Below are positions 24,352-32,536 of a DNA stretch of 64,000 nt, one piece after another. The notes under the pieces are model-generated. The model made no database searches, was not told where the DNA came from, and was given only the letters and a program-made list of their open reading frames with translations. How positions within the stretch are numbered: position 1 is the stretch's first letter; each line of letters begins with the position of its first letter. Position numbers and translations under genes: made by a program. The stretch comes from Planctomycetota bacterium (GTDB lineage Bacteria > Planctomycetota > UBA8742 > UBA2392), in contig JADLFN010000040.1 in assembly GCA_020845475.1 (NCBI GenBank), positions 1-64,000 of the forward strand, in the 5' to 3' direction.

Positions 24352-25668
24352 ATGGTCGCAACTGAAACAACCACGGACGTTCTCCTCGCTGCTTTCGAAA
24401 ACTCGAAGGCGAGCGCCGGGCCCACGTGGCTGCATGTGCTGCGCGCGCAGGCGCTGGATGCTTATCGCGAAGCGGGCCTGCCGAACATCCGCCAAGAAGA
24501 GTGGCGCTACACGCCGCTCACATCCATCACCCGGCAAACCTGGCGCGTCGCCCCGCCCGACGCCGGCGCAACATTGCGCCTGATCGATATCGCGCGCCTC
24601 CTGCCCGTGGGCATGGAGGCGCCGCGCCTTGTGTTCGTCAACGGCCGCTTCAGCACGCGGCTTTCCACGCAGGGCCGCCTCGCTGCGGGCTTGCACTACC
24701 TGAGCCTGCGCGACGCGCTCGAAAGCAAGGGCCCCTCGGCCAAGGTCGTGCAGGCGCACCTCGCCCGCCACGCCGAAATCGAGAGCGAGGCGTTCACCGC
24801 GCTCAACACCGCCTTCTTTGAAGACGGCGCGTTCATCCACCTCGAGCGCGGCCATGACCTCAGCCAGCCCATCCAGGTTTTGCATCTCAACGTGGCCAGT
24901 GAAGCCGCGCTGAGCCAGCCGCGCTCGCTGGTGCTGCTTGATGAAGGCAGCCGCGCGAAACTGATCGAGATTCACGCGGGAATCGGCAATGCGCCGCGCC
25001 TGCAAAATTCCGTGTGCGAGATCGTGGTGGGCGAGCGCGCGAACCTGTCGCACTTGCTTTTGCAGCACGAAGATGACGCCGCAGTGCAGATCAACATGCA
25101 TCGCGCGCGCGTGGATAAGGGCGGCGCCTATGCCTCGCGCGTGTTTTCGCTGGGTGCGGCGCTGACGCGCAATAACGCGCACTGCGTACTCAACGGCGAG
25201 GGCGCTGAGGCTACGCTGGGCGGCCTGTTTTTGGGGCGCGGCACGCAGCATCTCGATAATCACGTTTATCTGGAGCACGCCAAACCGCTTGGCACCTCGC
25301 GCCAGCTCTATCGCGGCGTGCTCGATGAGAAATCGCGCGGCGTGTTTTCGGGTAAAGTAGTCGTGCGGCCCGGCGCGCAGAAGACCGACGCGCAGCAGCA
25401 GAACAACAATTTGCTTTTGTCAGACGACGCCCAGATCGACACCAAGCCGCAACTCGAGATCTATGCCGACGACGTGAAATGCAGCCACGGCGCGACGTCC
25501 GGCAAGCTCAACGAAGAGGCCCTGTTCTTCCTGCGCTCGCGCGGCCTCGCCGAGCGCGAAGCACGCTCCCTGCTGACGTACGCGTTCTGCGCCGAGTTGA
25601 TCGAGGCCGTAAAACCGGAAACATTGCGCGATGCGCTGGCGAAACTCGTGCAGGCGAGGTTTGAGTAA
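24352..25668 (+). CDS. sufD: SufD Fe-S assembly protein
   Basis: SufD partners SufB in the SufBC2D scaffold and aids iron entry. The 438-residue product has the family N-terminal helix region with R-Q-E-E-W-R-Y-T-P-L, the right-handed beta-helix core, and K-C-S-H-G-A-T-S-G near residue 375, with the His equivalent to the functionally important His360 of E. coli. The frame continues upstream to 24298, but those codons are the AATTCTG repeat, so the ATG at 24352 is preferred. No good ribosome binding site is visible because of the repeat; translation may be weak or depend on hairpin state. Confidence 0.94.
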   Translation: MVATETTTDVLLAAFENSKASAGPTWLHVLRAQALDAYREAGLPNIRQEEWRYTPLTSITRQTWRVAPPDAGATLRLIDIARLLPVGMEAPRLVFVNGRFSTRLSTQGRLAAGLHYLSLRDALESKGPSAKVVQAHLARHAEIESEAFTALNTAFFEDGAFIHLERGHDLSQPIQVLHLNVASEAALSQPRSLVLLDEGSRAKLIEIHAGIGNAPRLQNSVCEIVVGERANLSHLLLQHEDDAAVQINMHRARVDKGGAYASRVFSLGAALTRNNAHCVLNGEGAEATLGGLFLGRGTQHLDNHVYLEHAKPLGTSRQLYRGVLDEKSRGVFSGKVVVRPGAQKTDAQQQNNNLLLSDDAQIDTKPQLEIYADDVKCSHGATSGKLNEEALFFLRSRGLAEREARSLLTYAFCAELIEAVKPETLRDALAKLVQARFE

Positions 25669-25681
25669 GCGGCGGAAACAG

Positions 25682-25761
25682 TTCACCGCGAAGACGCAAA
25701 GGCGCGGAGAGAAGCTGAAGGGAAATGCAGTTCATTGCGCCTTCGCGTCTTTGCGGTGATT
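25682..25761. repeat. Inverted repeat, CGCGAAGACGCAAAGG-type arms, between sufD and sufS
   Basis: The left arm TTCACCGCGAAGACGCAAAG (from 25682) is inverted at 25735-25761 (TTGCGCCTTCGCGTCTTTGC...). Arms contain ~7-8-base sub-units. It ends 12 bases before the sufS start. Confidence 0.75.
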
Positions 25762-25772
25762 AAGGGTCTTGG

Positions 25773-27014
25773 ATGAAGACAGCCGAACGCATTTCATCGC
25801 TGGACGTCGCGGCCATCCGCGCGGAGTTTCCCATTCTTGCGCGCCAGGTGAACGGGCGGCCGCTGGTTTATCTGGATAATGCGGCGAGCGCGCAGAAACC
25901 GGCCTGCGTCATCAATGGCCTGCGCGATTTCTACACAAACGAATACGCCAACATCCATCGCGCCGTGCACGAGCTTTCGCAACAGGCCACGGAGCGCTAT
26001 GAAAATGCGCGCCGCATTGTGCAGCGCTTCCTCAACGCCGAAGACTCGCGCGAGATCATTTTCACGCGCGGAACCACTGAAGCGCTCAATTTAGTGATGC
26101 AAAGCTATGGCCGCGCTAACGTGAAGGCCGGCGACGAAATCGTGATTACGGGCCTCGAACACCACAGCAACATCGTGCCCTGGCAGATGCTGTGCGAAGA
26201 AAAGGGCGCCAAGCTCAAAGTCGCGCAGCTCAACGACGCCGGCGAAGTTCCCTTTGAAGAATTCGAACAACTGCTCTCGCCTCGCGTGAAGCTCGCAGCC
26301 TTCTCGCACGTTTCCAATGCGCTGGGCACGATCAACCCCGTGGCGCGCATGATCGCCGCCTGTAAACAGCGCGGCATCGTTACCGTGATCGACGGCGCGC
26401 AGGCTGTGCCGCATTTGGCCGTCGATGTACAGAATCTTGGCTGCGATTTCTACGCGTTCAGCGGCCACAAGGTTTACGGCCCCAGCGGCGTGGGCGCGCT
26501 CTATGGCCGCGCTGAGCTCTTGGAGAAAATGCCGCCGTGGCAGGGCGGCGGCGACATGATCAAAAGCGTGACGTTTGCGAAAACCGAGTACGCCGAAATC
26601 CCCGCCAAGTTTGAGGCCGGTACGCCCAGCATCGCCGATGGCATCGCGCTTGGCATCGCTCTCGAATACGTCATGGGCGTGGGGCTCGACAAGATCGCCG
26701 CCCACGAGCACGAATTGCTGCTCTACAGCACCAAGAAACTTTCCGAGATTCCCGGCCTGCGCATCGTCGGCACGGCGCGCGAGAAGGCCGGCGTGATTTC
26801 GTTTGTGCTCGACAAGATCCACGCGACCGACGCGGCCATGATCCTTGACCAGTTCGGCATTGCCGTACGCACGGGCCACCACTGCGCGCAGCCGGTGATG
26901 GATCGCTTCAAGGTGCCGGCCACGGCGCGCGCCAGCTTTGCCATGTACAACACAAAGGATGAAATCGACGCACTGGTGGAGGGATTACACAAGGTGCGGA
27001 AGATGTTTGGTTGA
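25773..27014 (+). CDS. sufS: SufS cysteine desulfurase
   Basis: SufS is a type II PLP cysteine desulfurase that supplies sulfur to SufE. The 413 residues include Y-L-D-N-A-A-S-A-Q-K near residue 33, G-L-E-H-H-S-N, the PLP-binding Lys in F-S-G-H-K-V-Y-G-P near residue 231, and the persulfide Cys in R-T-G-H-H-C-A-Q-P, in the short loop typical of group II enzymes, which need SufE. The ATG at 25773 gives the usual family start. The next gene, sufT, follows after 74 bases. Confidence 0.96.
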   Translation: MKTAERISSLDVAAIRAEFPILARQVNGRPLVYLDNAASAQKPACVINGLRDFYTNEYANIHRAVHELSQQATERYENARRIVQRFLNAEDSREIIFTRGTTEALNLVMQSYGRANVKAGDEIVITGLEHHSNIVPWQMLCEEKGAKLKVAQLNDAGEVPFEEFEQLLSPRVKLAAFSHVSNALGTINPVARMIAACKQRGIVTVIDGAQAVPHLAVDVQNLGCDFYAFSGHKVYGPSGVGALYGRAELLEKMPPWQGGGDMIKSVTFAKTEYAEIPAKFEAGTPSIADGIALGIALEYVMGVGLDKIAAHEHELLLYSTKKLSEIPGLRIVGTAREKAGVISFVLDKIHATDAAMILDQFGIAVRTGHHCAQPVMDRFKVPATARASFAMYNTKDEIDALVEGLHKVRKMFG

Positions 27015-27088
27015 TTGAAACCGTCCCGGGTCGCGTGTCGCGGTCTGGGGTGAACAGCAATTGACGCGCGACGCCGCAGAGGCGAAAC

Positions 27089-27562
27089 ATGCCAGACGAA
27101 AAGAAACTCGATTCAAATCAACCCGTTGGCGCTGCCGCACTCGTGGCACAGGCGGGCGGAGCCGTGCAAACCGTGACGCCCCAAGCCGCGCCGATTGAGG
27201 CACCGGCGGCCCAAGCTCCCACGGGAGAGTCGCGCAAGCCCATGACGCTTGTGGAAGCGCGCAATCTCAAGGAGCGCATCATCGAGGTGATGAAGACGAT
27301 CTTCGACCCCGAGATACCCGTGAACATCTACGAGCTGGGCATGGTGTACAACGTCAGCGTCGATCTCACGGGCAACGTCGATGTGACCATGACGCTCACC
27401 AGCCCCGCCTGCCCGGTGGCGGGCAGCCTGCCGGGCGAAGTGCAGAACAAAATCAAAGCCGCGCCGGGCGTCGCCAACGCCAAAGTCAACCTGGTTTGGA
27501 CGCCGCCCTGGAGCAAGGACATGATGTCCGACGCGGCCAAACTGCAGCTCAACATCATGTAG
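27089..27562 (+). CDS. sufT: SufT-like MIP18/DUF59 Fe-S maturation protein
   Basis: A 157-residue protein. Residues ~1-50 are an Ala/Pro/Gln-rich, probably disordered leader. The DUF59/MIP18 domain starts near residue 55 and has the signatures F-D-P-E-I-P-V-N-I-Y-E-L-G near residue 72, T-L-T-S-P-A-C-P-V near residue 106 and V-N-L-V-W-T-P-P-W near the end. The Cys of the C-P motif is the likely metal or cluster contact. SufT-type proteins help load clusters onto target enzymes. Its place at the end of the suf cluster supports that role. The symbol is by family resemblance and position. Confidence 0.88.
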   Translation: MPDEKKLDSNQPVGAAALVAQAGGAVQTVTPQAAPIEAPAAQAPTGESRKPMTLVEARNLKERIIEVMKTIFDPEIPVNIYELGMVYNVSVDLTGNVDVTMTLTSPACPVAGSLPGEVQNKIKAAPGVANAKVNLVWTPPWSKDMMSDAAKLQLNIM

Positions 27563-27671
27563 GCACTTGCGGCTTGCGCATTCTCAGAACGGCTTTTCAG
27601 GCCACTACAGGCGACGAATATTGGCGCGATAGAGCCAGGACGCATACGCGGAAGAGCGAGATCTGCTGCAC

Positions 27672-29264
27672 TTACTTTTCTTCCGGGTAGCCTTCGACCA
27701 GATCACCTACGTCGATCTCGACAACTTGATCCGGATTGGCGACTGTCAGCGTCACGTTCTGTGAGCCCGCCTTGCCGCCCTTTCCGACTGAAATACCCAC
27801 GCAGTATTCCCGCAGCGGTAAGGCATCAAATACCCACTCGCTTTCCGTCATCTTGAACACAGTGCGCACATCGGAGCCGCGAACCTGCATGACGCCCAGG
27901 AAGAACGACTTCTGGTGATCCTTGCGGTTCTTGAGCACAACCTTGATGCGCCCGATGGCTTTCTTGAGGTACACGTCGCCGCCGTCGGTTGTCTCGCCGG
28001 CGGGCAGTACCAGAGTCACGAAGTGCGGCTCATAGCCGTAGGCTTCAATTTGAAATTCATGGATACCGGGCCGAAGGCCGTGTATGCGCGCACAGCCGTC
28101 TGCCGCGCTAATGGCCGATATTCCTCCTCCGTGGTCGGTGGCCTGCGCCACTCTTGAATCGATACGGTACCGGACATAACGCTTGGTATCACGCGTCACG
28201 ATTGCGCCCGCCAATGGCTTGCCAGTTTCGTCAAGGACGCGGACATTCATGCTCGCGGGCACATAATCGTCGGGCACGACTGTGTAGGTCTGACCGGGCG
28301 CAAGCTCAAAGGGCGCTGATTCCCAGTTCGGCCTGCCGTCAATCCGGACAAAGTAGGTGCCCGCCGGAACGGGGCGGGACGTCCAGATCTTGTGCTCGGA
28401 AATCTCGTCGGCGAACCCGGTCTCGCCGCCGCCAAACCCTCCAACCGCATAAACACTGATTGCGGAGGGACTGCCCGACCATTTCGAAAAATCCACGGCA
28501 ACGACGCCGAATGCAGGGCGCTCAGAGCGCACCAGGCGAAGAATGATCAGTTCGCCCCGTACCACCTGTTCTTTGGAAACCACAAACTCCTGGGCGTCGT
28601 AGCCAATCAGCGAGCATCGCGCAAAGACCTTGAGGTCGTGACCGACGGGTGCCTGCTCCACCTCGACCGGCGCGTCGCCCTTGAAAAGTAGTTGACGATA
28701 ATACCGTGCACCCGCACCAGACTCGCCAATCGCGCTGACCGCAACCTCGCCCACAAAGGGTTCATCGGCGGCACCGACGATGCTTAGCTTGAATGAGACG
28801 CTGTTGCGCGCGACCAATTCGATGGGCTTTGCCTGTTGCGGTGTTTGTGGTTCTGCGGGAAGCAGCCATGCTTTATCTTTGCTGCGGAACGCAAGCGGGT
28901 ATTGGCCGAACAGCGGCACTTCCAGGCACCCGGCACGATCTGTTACGCCTTGGCCCGACGCAAGCTTCTGGCCCACAACAACGCTGTCCCAAGCCACGGA
29001 CAATCCCCCCAACGGCGTACCTTGCTCTGTTCGAACAAGAACCGTCACGAAACTCTTCGGGCTGGGCGGAGCTTCTTGAGTCGAGCATGCGGGGCTGTTA
29101 CCGCCGCGAAAGCGTTGACCTCCGGCCTCCTGAGTTTCGCACGAAGGCTCACGGTCTGAAGTCGCGGGAGTCATCCAGCCGTGCTGATTCAGCGCAATAG
29201 CGGCACCGAGCAAAAGCAGCGCAGTCAGAATCGGCAGGCTCAACCATTTGCGTTGCGCGGTCAT
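27672..29264 (-). CDS. Exported protein with carboxypeptidase-regulatory-like domains
   Basis: A 530-residue protein with an N-terminal hydrophobic segment (residues ~8-26, signal anchor or signal peptide). It has several beta-sandwich modules: V-L-V-R-T-E-Q-G-T-P-L-G-G near residue 75, and M-N-V-R-V-L-D-E-T-G-K-P-L-A-G-A near residue 330, the clear CarboxypepD_reg/transthyretin-like pattern, followed by G-L-R-P-G-I-H-E-F. No enzyme motif is seen. GTG at 29267 and ATG at 29264 are adjacent; ATG is preferred. It is two to three bases after the upstream gene (29268-30068), so the two are one transcription unit. Function unknown; likely an extracytoplasmic structural or binding protein. Confidence 0.7.
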   Translation of the reverse strand: MTAQRKWLSLPILTALLLLGAAIALNQHGWMTPATSDREPSCETQEAGGQRFRGGNSPACSTQEAPPSPKSFVTVLVRTEQGTPLGGLSVAWDSVVVGQKLASGQGVTDRAGCLEVPLFGQYPLAFRSKDKAWLLPAEPQTPQQAKPIELVARNSVSFKLSIVGAADEPFVGEVAVSAIGESGAGARYYRQLLFKGDAPVEVEQAPVGHDLKVFARCSLIGYDAQEFVVSKEQVVRGELIILRLVRSERPAFGVVAVDFSKWSGSPSAISVYAVGGFGGGETGFADEISEHKIWTSRPVPAGTYFVRIDGRPNWESAPFELAPGQTYTVVPDDYVPASMNVRVLDETGKPLAGAIVTRDTKRYVRYRIDSRVAQATDHGGGISAISAADGCARIHGLRPGIHEFQIEAYGYEPHFVTLVLPAGETTDGGDVYLKKAIGRIKVVLKNRKDHQKSFFLGVMQVRGSDVRTVFKMTESEWVFDALPLREYCVGISVGKGGKAGSQNVTLTVANPDQVVEIDVGDLVEGYPEEK

Positions 29265-29267
29265 CAC

Positions 29268-30068
29268 TTAGTCCAAATCAACTCGGTCAACCAAGACGCC
29301 GTTGGCCCAACTCAGCATGCCGCCTGAAAACGGCTTCTGGTGTTGGTGGTCGACCTTGAATTCGACGTGGTCGCAGTCGGGGTTTGTACGCTGCGAAAAC
29401 TCCAGGTGAACATGACCGCCGCTGACCGACTTGTAGGTGAATTCTACGATGTTCTGACGAATCGTTTTGCTGCAGGTCAACACGACCAAACCGCCATGCC
29501 TGCTGCCTCTCGGGTAGAAACTGACGAAATCACGATTTCCGTGGCTGGACAACGTGACCTGACTCAATCCAACAGTAATGTTGATGTCGTAAACACCTAC
29601 CCAGTTTGTCGGGCAGTAGTCTTCTGCCTCGTAAGCATTGTAGGCTCTACAATCGCCGTACAGAGTCAATTCGCTCCGAGCGGAGCAGTCCATTTCCTCC
29701 CAGTTGAGCCGCTCACTCACGACGTAATACTCCGATGTCGCGTCTAGGAATATCTCCCACTTGGGGCTTGCCGAAGGGATGCTGCCGCTCCAGTACTTGC
29801 ATGAAACAGCGCCGCCGTAGAGGAACTTCGACTGGGCGGGATCGTAGGAGTCCAAACTGCCCTCGGCATCTGCCCATGTTTGTTGAGCGCCATGCTGGCC
29901 TTTAACCCAGCCATTGTCGTCTACGAAATCTGCCATACCCCATTTCCAACCGCCGCGAACACTCGACGTGGCCGCGCTGATTACTGAAGCCCAAACCATA
30001 AGGACAGCTACTACCAAAGCTAGCCGGATTGCGCTTGCGGACTTAACCGATGCAATTGCCTTCTTCAT
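29268..30068 (-). CDS. Hypothetical secreted Cys-containing protein
   Basis: I do not recognise this 266-residue protein. It has a long N-terminal signal sequence (basic start M-K-K-A-I-A, hydrophobic core V-V-A-V-L-M-V-W-A, cleavage near S-A-A). The mature part has several cysteines in pairs (for example D-C-S-A-R and D-C-R-A-Y), a His/Asp-rich segment near the C-terminus (C-D-H-V-E-F-K-V-D-H-Q-H-Q) and is predicted mostly beta. The ATG at 30068 has GGAG upstream; frames open to 30257 are not supported. It is the first gene of a two-gene unit with the beta-sandwich protein downstream. Confidence 0.65.
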   Translation of the reverse strand: MKKAIASVKSASAIRLALVVAVLMVWASVISAATSSVRGGWKWGMADFVDDNGWVKGQHGAQQTWADAEGSLDSYDPAQSKFLYGGAVSCKYWSGSIPSASPKWEIFLDATSEYYVVSERLNWEEMDCSARSELTLYGDCRAYNAYEAEDYCPTNWVGVYDINITVGLSQVTLSSHGNRDFVSFYPRGSRHGGLVVLTCSKTIRQNIVEFTYKSVSGGHVHLEFSQRTNPDCDHVEFKVDHQHQKPFSGGMLSWANGVLVDRVDLD

Positions 30069-30310
30069 GTGGGGCTCCATTGGGTAACTGTATCGTGAAG
30101 AATACCCCCCCCATAGTCTGCAAGCACAATCCCACAAATCCTGCAAAACGTTTGCGTAATTCGGAATACAGTACGCGATTGCACAGAACGCACAGACACA
30201 CTTCTGAAAATACCAGCTCTGTGAACGCCCCAAATCCGTTGCCGCAAGAGATTCCACTTTGCTCCCTCAATTAGAGCGGACAGGGTTTGTTTGCGGTGTA
30301 AGATTCAGGC

Positions 30311-31066
30311 ATGCGCGCATTACTGATCTCGATGATGGTGTGTTTCCTTGCTACGCCGCTGGCCGCTCTGGAAGCCGGTGATGCCGCGCCGGATTTTGCT
30401 TTTGAGCAGACCTGGAACATGGGCAGCGAGTCTTCGTTGTCGGCGCTGCGCGGCAATGTCGTACTTGTTGAATACTGGGCCACGTGGTGAGGGCCGTGCC
30501 GGTCGGGCGTGCCCCACCTCAATGATCTCCATCAGCGCCATGCTTCGCGCGGGCTCAAGATTGTTGCCGTCTCGCGCGAGAAGGGCGATGTCATTGCCCA
30601 GTTCATTCGCGAGGAGAGTGTGGTTTATCCTGTGGCCCGCTCATCGCGTGCCAGCGGCCTGTACGGCGTGAGCGGCATTCCCGACGCGTTCATCATCGGC
30701 AAGGACGGCCGCATCCTGTGGCGCGGCCATCCCGGCTACATTGACGATGTCATGCTGAGCGCCTGGCTGGACGGTCAGCCGCTGCCCCCCGGGGCCGCGC
30801 CTTCGAGGGGCGAAGCGGCGGCGTTTTCGATGTTCTGGAAGCTGGGCGTGGCGATTTTGCTTTGCGGCCTCGCCGTGTTTCTTGTTCTGCGTAAACTGGG
30901 TGCTCGGCCCGCCGCGCCGGCCTATCCGATGTACCCGATGCACGCCGGGCCGCCGGTGCAGCAACCGCAGCAACCGCCCCCGGCCCAGAGCGCAAATTGC
31001 GCGCATTGCGGCGCGCCCAAACGCGAAGGGCGCAAGACGTGCATGTCGTGCGGTGCACCGCTCTAG
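30311..31066 (+). CDS. Probable selenoprotein: membrane TlpA-like thioredoxin with U-x-x-C motif and zinc ribbon
   Basis: Read through the in-frame TGA at 30488-30490, this is a 251-residue protein. It has a signal peptide (residues 1-18), then a TlpA/AhpC-like thioredoxin domain: A-P-D-F near 26, V-V-L-V-E-Y-W-A-T-W then Sec60-Gly-Pro-Cys63-Arg, exactly where the resolving CGPC motif should be, and the cis-Pro in S-G-I-P-D-A-F. A membrane segment (near residue 182), a Pro-rich linker and a C-x2-C...C-x2-C zinc ribbon at the end follow. Without readthrough the domain would be cut at its catalytic residue. Other genes here stop at TGA, so the code is standard. A stem-loop with GGTCG loop follows the TGA. 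The ribosome binding site is weak. No sel genes are in the window. Confidence 0.82.
30491..30514 (+). promoter_or_regulatory. Candidate bacterial SECIS element 1
   Basis: Immediately after the TGA, bases 30491-30493 pair with 30512-30514 and 30495-30500 with 30506-30511 (two G-U pairs, one bulged C), giving nine pairs capped by GGTCG at 30501-30505. A GU in the apical loop is the SelB-contact feature of bacterial SECIS hairpins. The loop is closer to the TGA than in E. coli fdhF. Confidence 0.55.
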
Positions 31067-31110
31067 CTGGATAATCTGCGCGCTCAATGCACACTGTTCG
31101 CGGAGGCTCT

Positions 31111-31971
31111 GTGCCGCGCATCCTGATCCTGTGCCTGCTGTTTGCGCCCGTCTTGAGCGCGCTGCCGTTGAACGACAGCGAGCACGGTTTTCGCGCCGAG
31201 ATTCCGGATTCCATGCCCGCCGCGCGCATTGACAAGGCGCGCTTTCCCAACACGCTGCACATGTTTGCCGAGCAGGAACGCGGCGGCGCTGTGTTGCAGT
31301 TTGTTCTGCTGCCCGAAGAGATACCGCAAGGCGCCAGCACGGCCAACGGCCCGCGCGACGTGGCCGTGAACTGGAAGGGTCATTCCCTGATGCGCCGCCA
31401 GCGCGTGCTTTCACCCGGCACGGCCCACGCCGCTGCGGAGCTGTTTGTCGATGTGCCGGTGGTCAAGCGCGGCATACGCATTGCTTTGACGGGGCCGGTG
31501 AAACGCGAGACTGAACTGGTGGGACTATTCGTGTCCGTGCTGGAGCGCTTTGATGCGCAAAGCAACTGGAAAACTGGCCCCGATGTCAGCAACTCCATGC
31601 CGCCGCGCCCCGCCGTCATTGGCGACGAGCCTGCCCGAGAGAGCGAAGAAGGCCTGCCGCACGCGCTTGCGGGCTTGGCCGTTGGCATAGCCATGGTGCT
31701 TGGATTTGCGGCGGGGTGGTGGCTGCGCGGGCAGGGCGCGGCGGCACCGGCGGCTGTCAAGCCTCCCGGCACCACCGCGATTGCGCCCTCTGAAAAGACA
31801 GCCGCGCCGAAAACAGAGCCCCTACCGCCGCCGAGTTTCGCCGCGCCCAGCCCGCCGCCCAAGCCGCCGGATGAAACAGATCCGGGCCAGCCGGCCAAGT
31901 GCCGAGTGTGCGGCGAGCCCACGCGCCCGGGCCGCAAGAAGTGCATGAACTGCGGCTCCGAGATTTTCTAG
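31111..31971 (+). CDS. Membrane protein with C-terminal zinc ribbon, unknown function
   Basis: A 286-residue protein. After a signal peptide (from the GTG at 31111, P-R-I-L-I-L-C-L-L-F) comes a ~150-residue extracytoplasmic domain I cannot name, with H-G-F-R-A-E-I-P-D, a pattern seen in proteins of lipid or protein stress response. A membrane segment lies near residue 195 (M-V-L-G-F-A-A-G-W-W), then a Pro/Ala-rich linker, then a C-x2-C...C-x2-C zinc ribbon ending in the last residues. The whole layout (signal, outside domain, TM, Pro linker, ribbon) copies that of the upstream selenoprotein. The GTG has G-G-A-G-G at 31102; an ATG at 31087 is the alternative. It follows that gene by 44 bases, probably in one operon. 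Confidence 0.75.
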   Translation: MPRILILCLLFAPVLSALPLNDSEHGFRAEIPDSMPAARIDKARFPNTLHMFAEQERGGAVLQFVLLPEEIPQGASTANGPRDVAVNWKGHSLMRRQRVLSPGTAHAAAELFVDVPVVKRGIRIALTGPVKRETELVGLFVSVLERFDAQSNWKTGPDVSNSMPPRPAVIGDEPARESEEGLPHALAGLAVGIAMVLGFAAGWWLRGQGAAAPAAVKPPGTTAIAPSEKTAAPKTEPLPPPSFAAPSPPPKPPDETDPGQPAKCRVCGEPTRPGRKKCMNCGSEIF

Positions 31972-32049
31972 CGGCATTAAAGCGCGTACCCGCTTGTGCT
32001 TAGCCTCACCCCACCGCATGATGCGCGCCCAAATCAGACCGAGGGCTAA

Positions 32050-32436
32050 ATGGGCTACGATCCACGACTTTACGAGCGCATCAAAGACGCGCTCATGCGC
32101 AAAACCGGCTGGACCGAGCGTGATGCGCTCAGCGGCCGCACCTGTGTTGTTAACGGCCATGATTTCGTGGGCGCCGTTGATGACGGCCTGATTGCACTGT
32201 GCGACAACGACGCGCTCCAGAAGCACCTGGCGCTGAAGCATTGCTCGCCCTTTGCTTTCAAGGGCGCGACGCTGCCCAACTGGGTCAAGGTGAGCATGGA
32301 CGCGCTCAAGACCGCCAAGCAACTTTCGCGCTGGGTTGAGGCGAGTTTTGCCTATGCCTCGGCGCTGCCTCCGCCGGTGAAGAAGGCTGCCAAGAAAGCC
32401 GCGCCGAAGAAGGCCGCAGCCAAGAAGAAGAAGTAG
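32050..32436 (+). CDS. TfoX N-terminal-domain-like protein with Lys/Ala-rich tail
   Basis: A 128-residue protein. The main part (residues ~5-95) follows the TfoX N-terminal domain: a first helix with Y-E-R-I-K-D-A-L, a C-V-V-N-G-H-D-F-V-G-A-V strand pair, then L-I-A-L-C and N-W-V-K-V-S. The last 25 residues repeat A-A-K-K/P-K-K-A and resemble histone H1-like tails that bind DNA. TfoX-N proteins often have no known role outside competence control. The ATG at 32050 is the first in frame. A strong bidirectional hairpin follows. Confidence 0.7.
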   Translation: MGYDPRLYERIKDALMRKTGWTERDALSGRTCVVNGHDFVGAVDDGLIALCDNDALQKHLALKHCSPFAFKGATLPNWVKVSMDALKTAKQLSRWVEASFAYASALPPPVKKAAKKAAPKKAAAKKKK

Positions 32437-32456
32437 CGCCGCACAAACCGACATTT

Positions 32457-32493
32457 CAAACAAACAGGACGGCTCTGCCGTCCTGTTTGTTTG
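32457..32493. terminator. Bidirectional 17-pair hairpin terminator
   Basis: Bases 32457-32473 pair perfectly with 32477-32493 around a TCT loop. The 3' arm ends in TGTTTGTTTG, giving a U-rich base in either direction. It closes the gene at 32050-32436. Confidence 0.75.
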
Positions 32494-32536
32494 CGCGCCG
32501 GAATGTTTGCCGCCGCCTGCGTGTTATCATGCACGT

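Noticed and set aside
21688..25761. Suf intergenic repeats as CRISPR or integron sites
   Set aside because: Each is a different sequence in inverted form; no repeat-spacer pattern or integrase is present.
30488..30490. TGA as a pseudogene mutation or sequencing error
   Set aside because: Its exact place at a redox Cys, intact downstream domain, hairpin and the second independent case make recoding more likely, though read data were not available.
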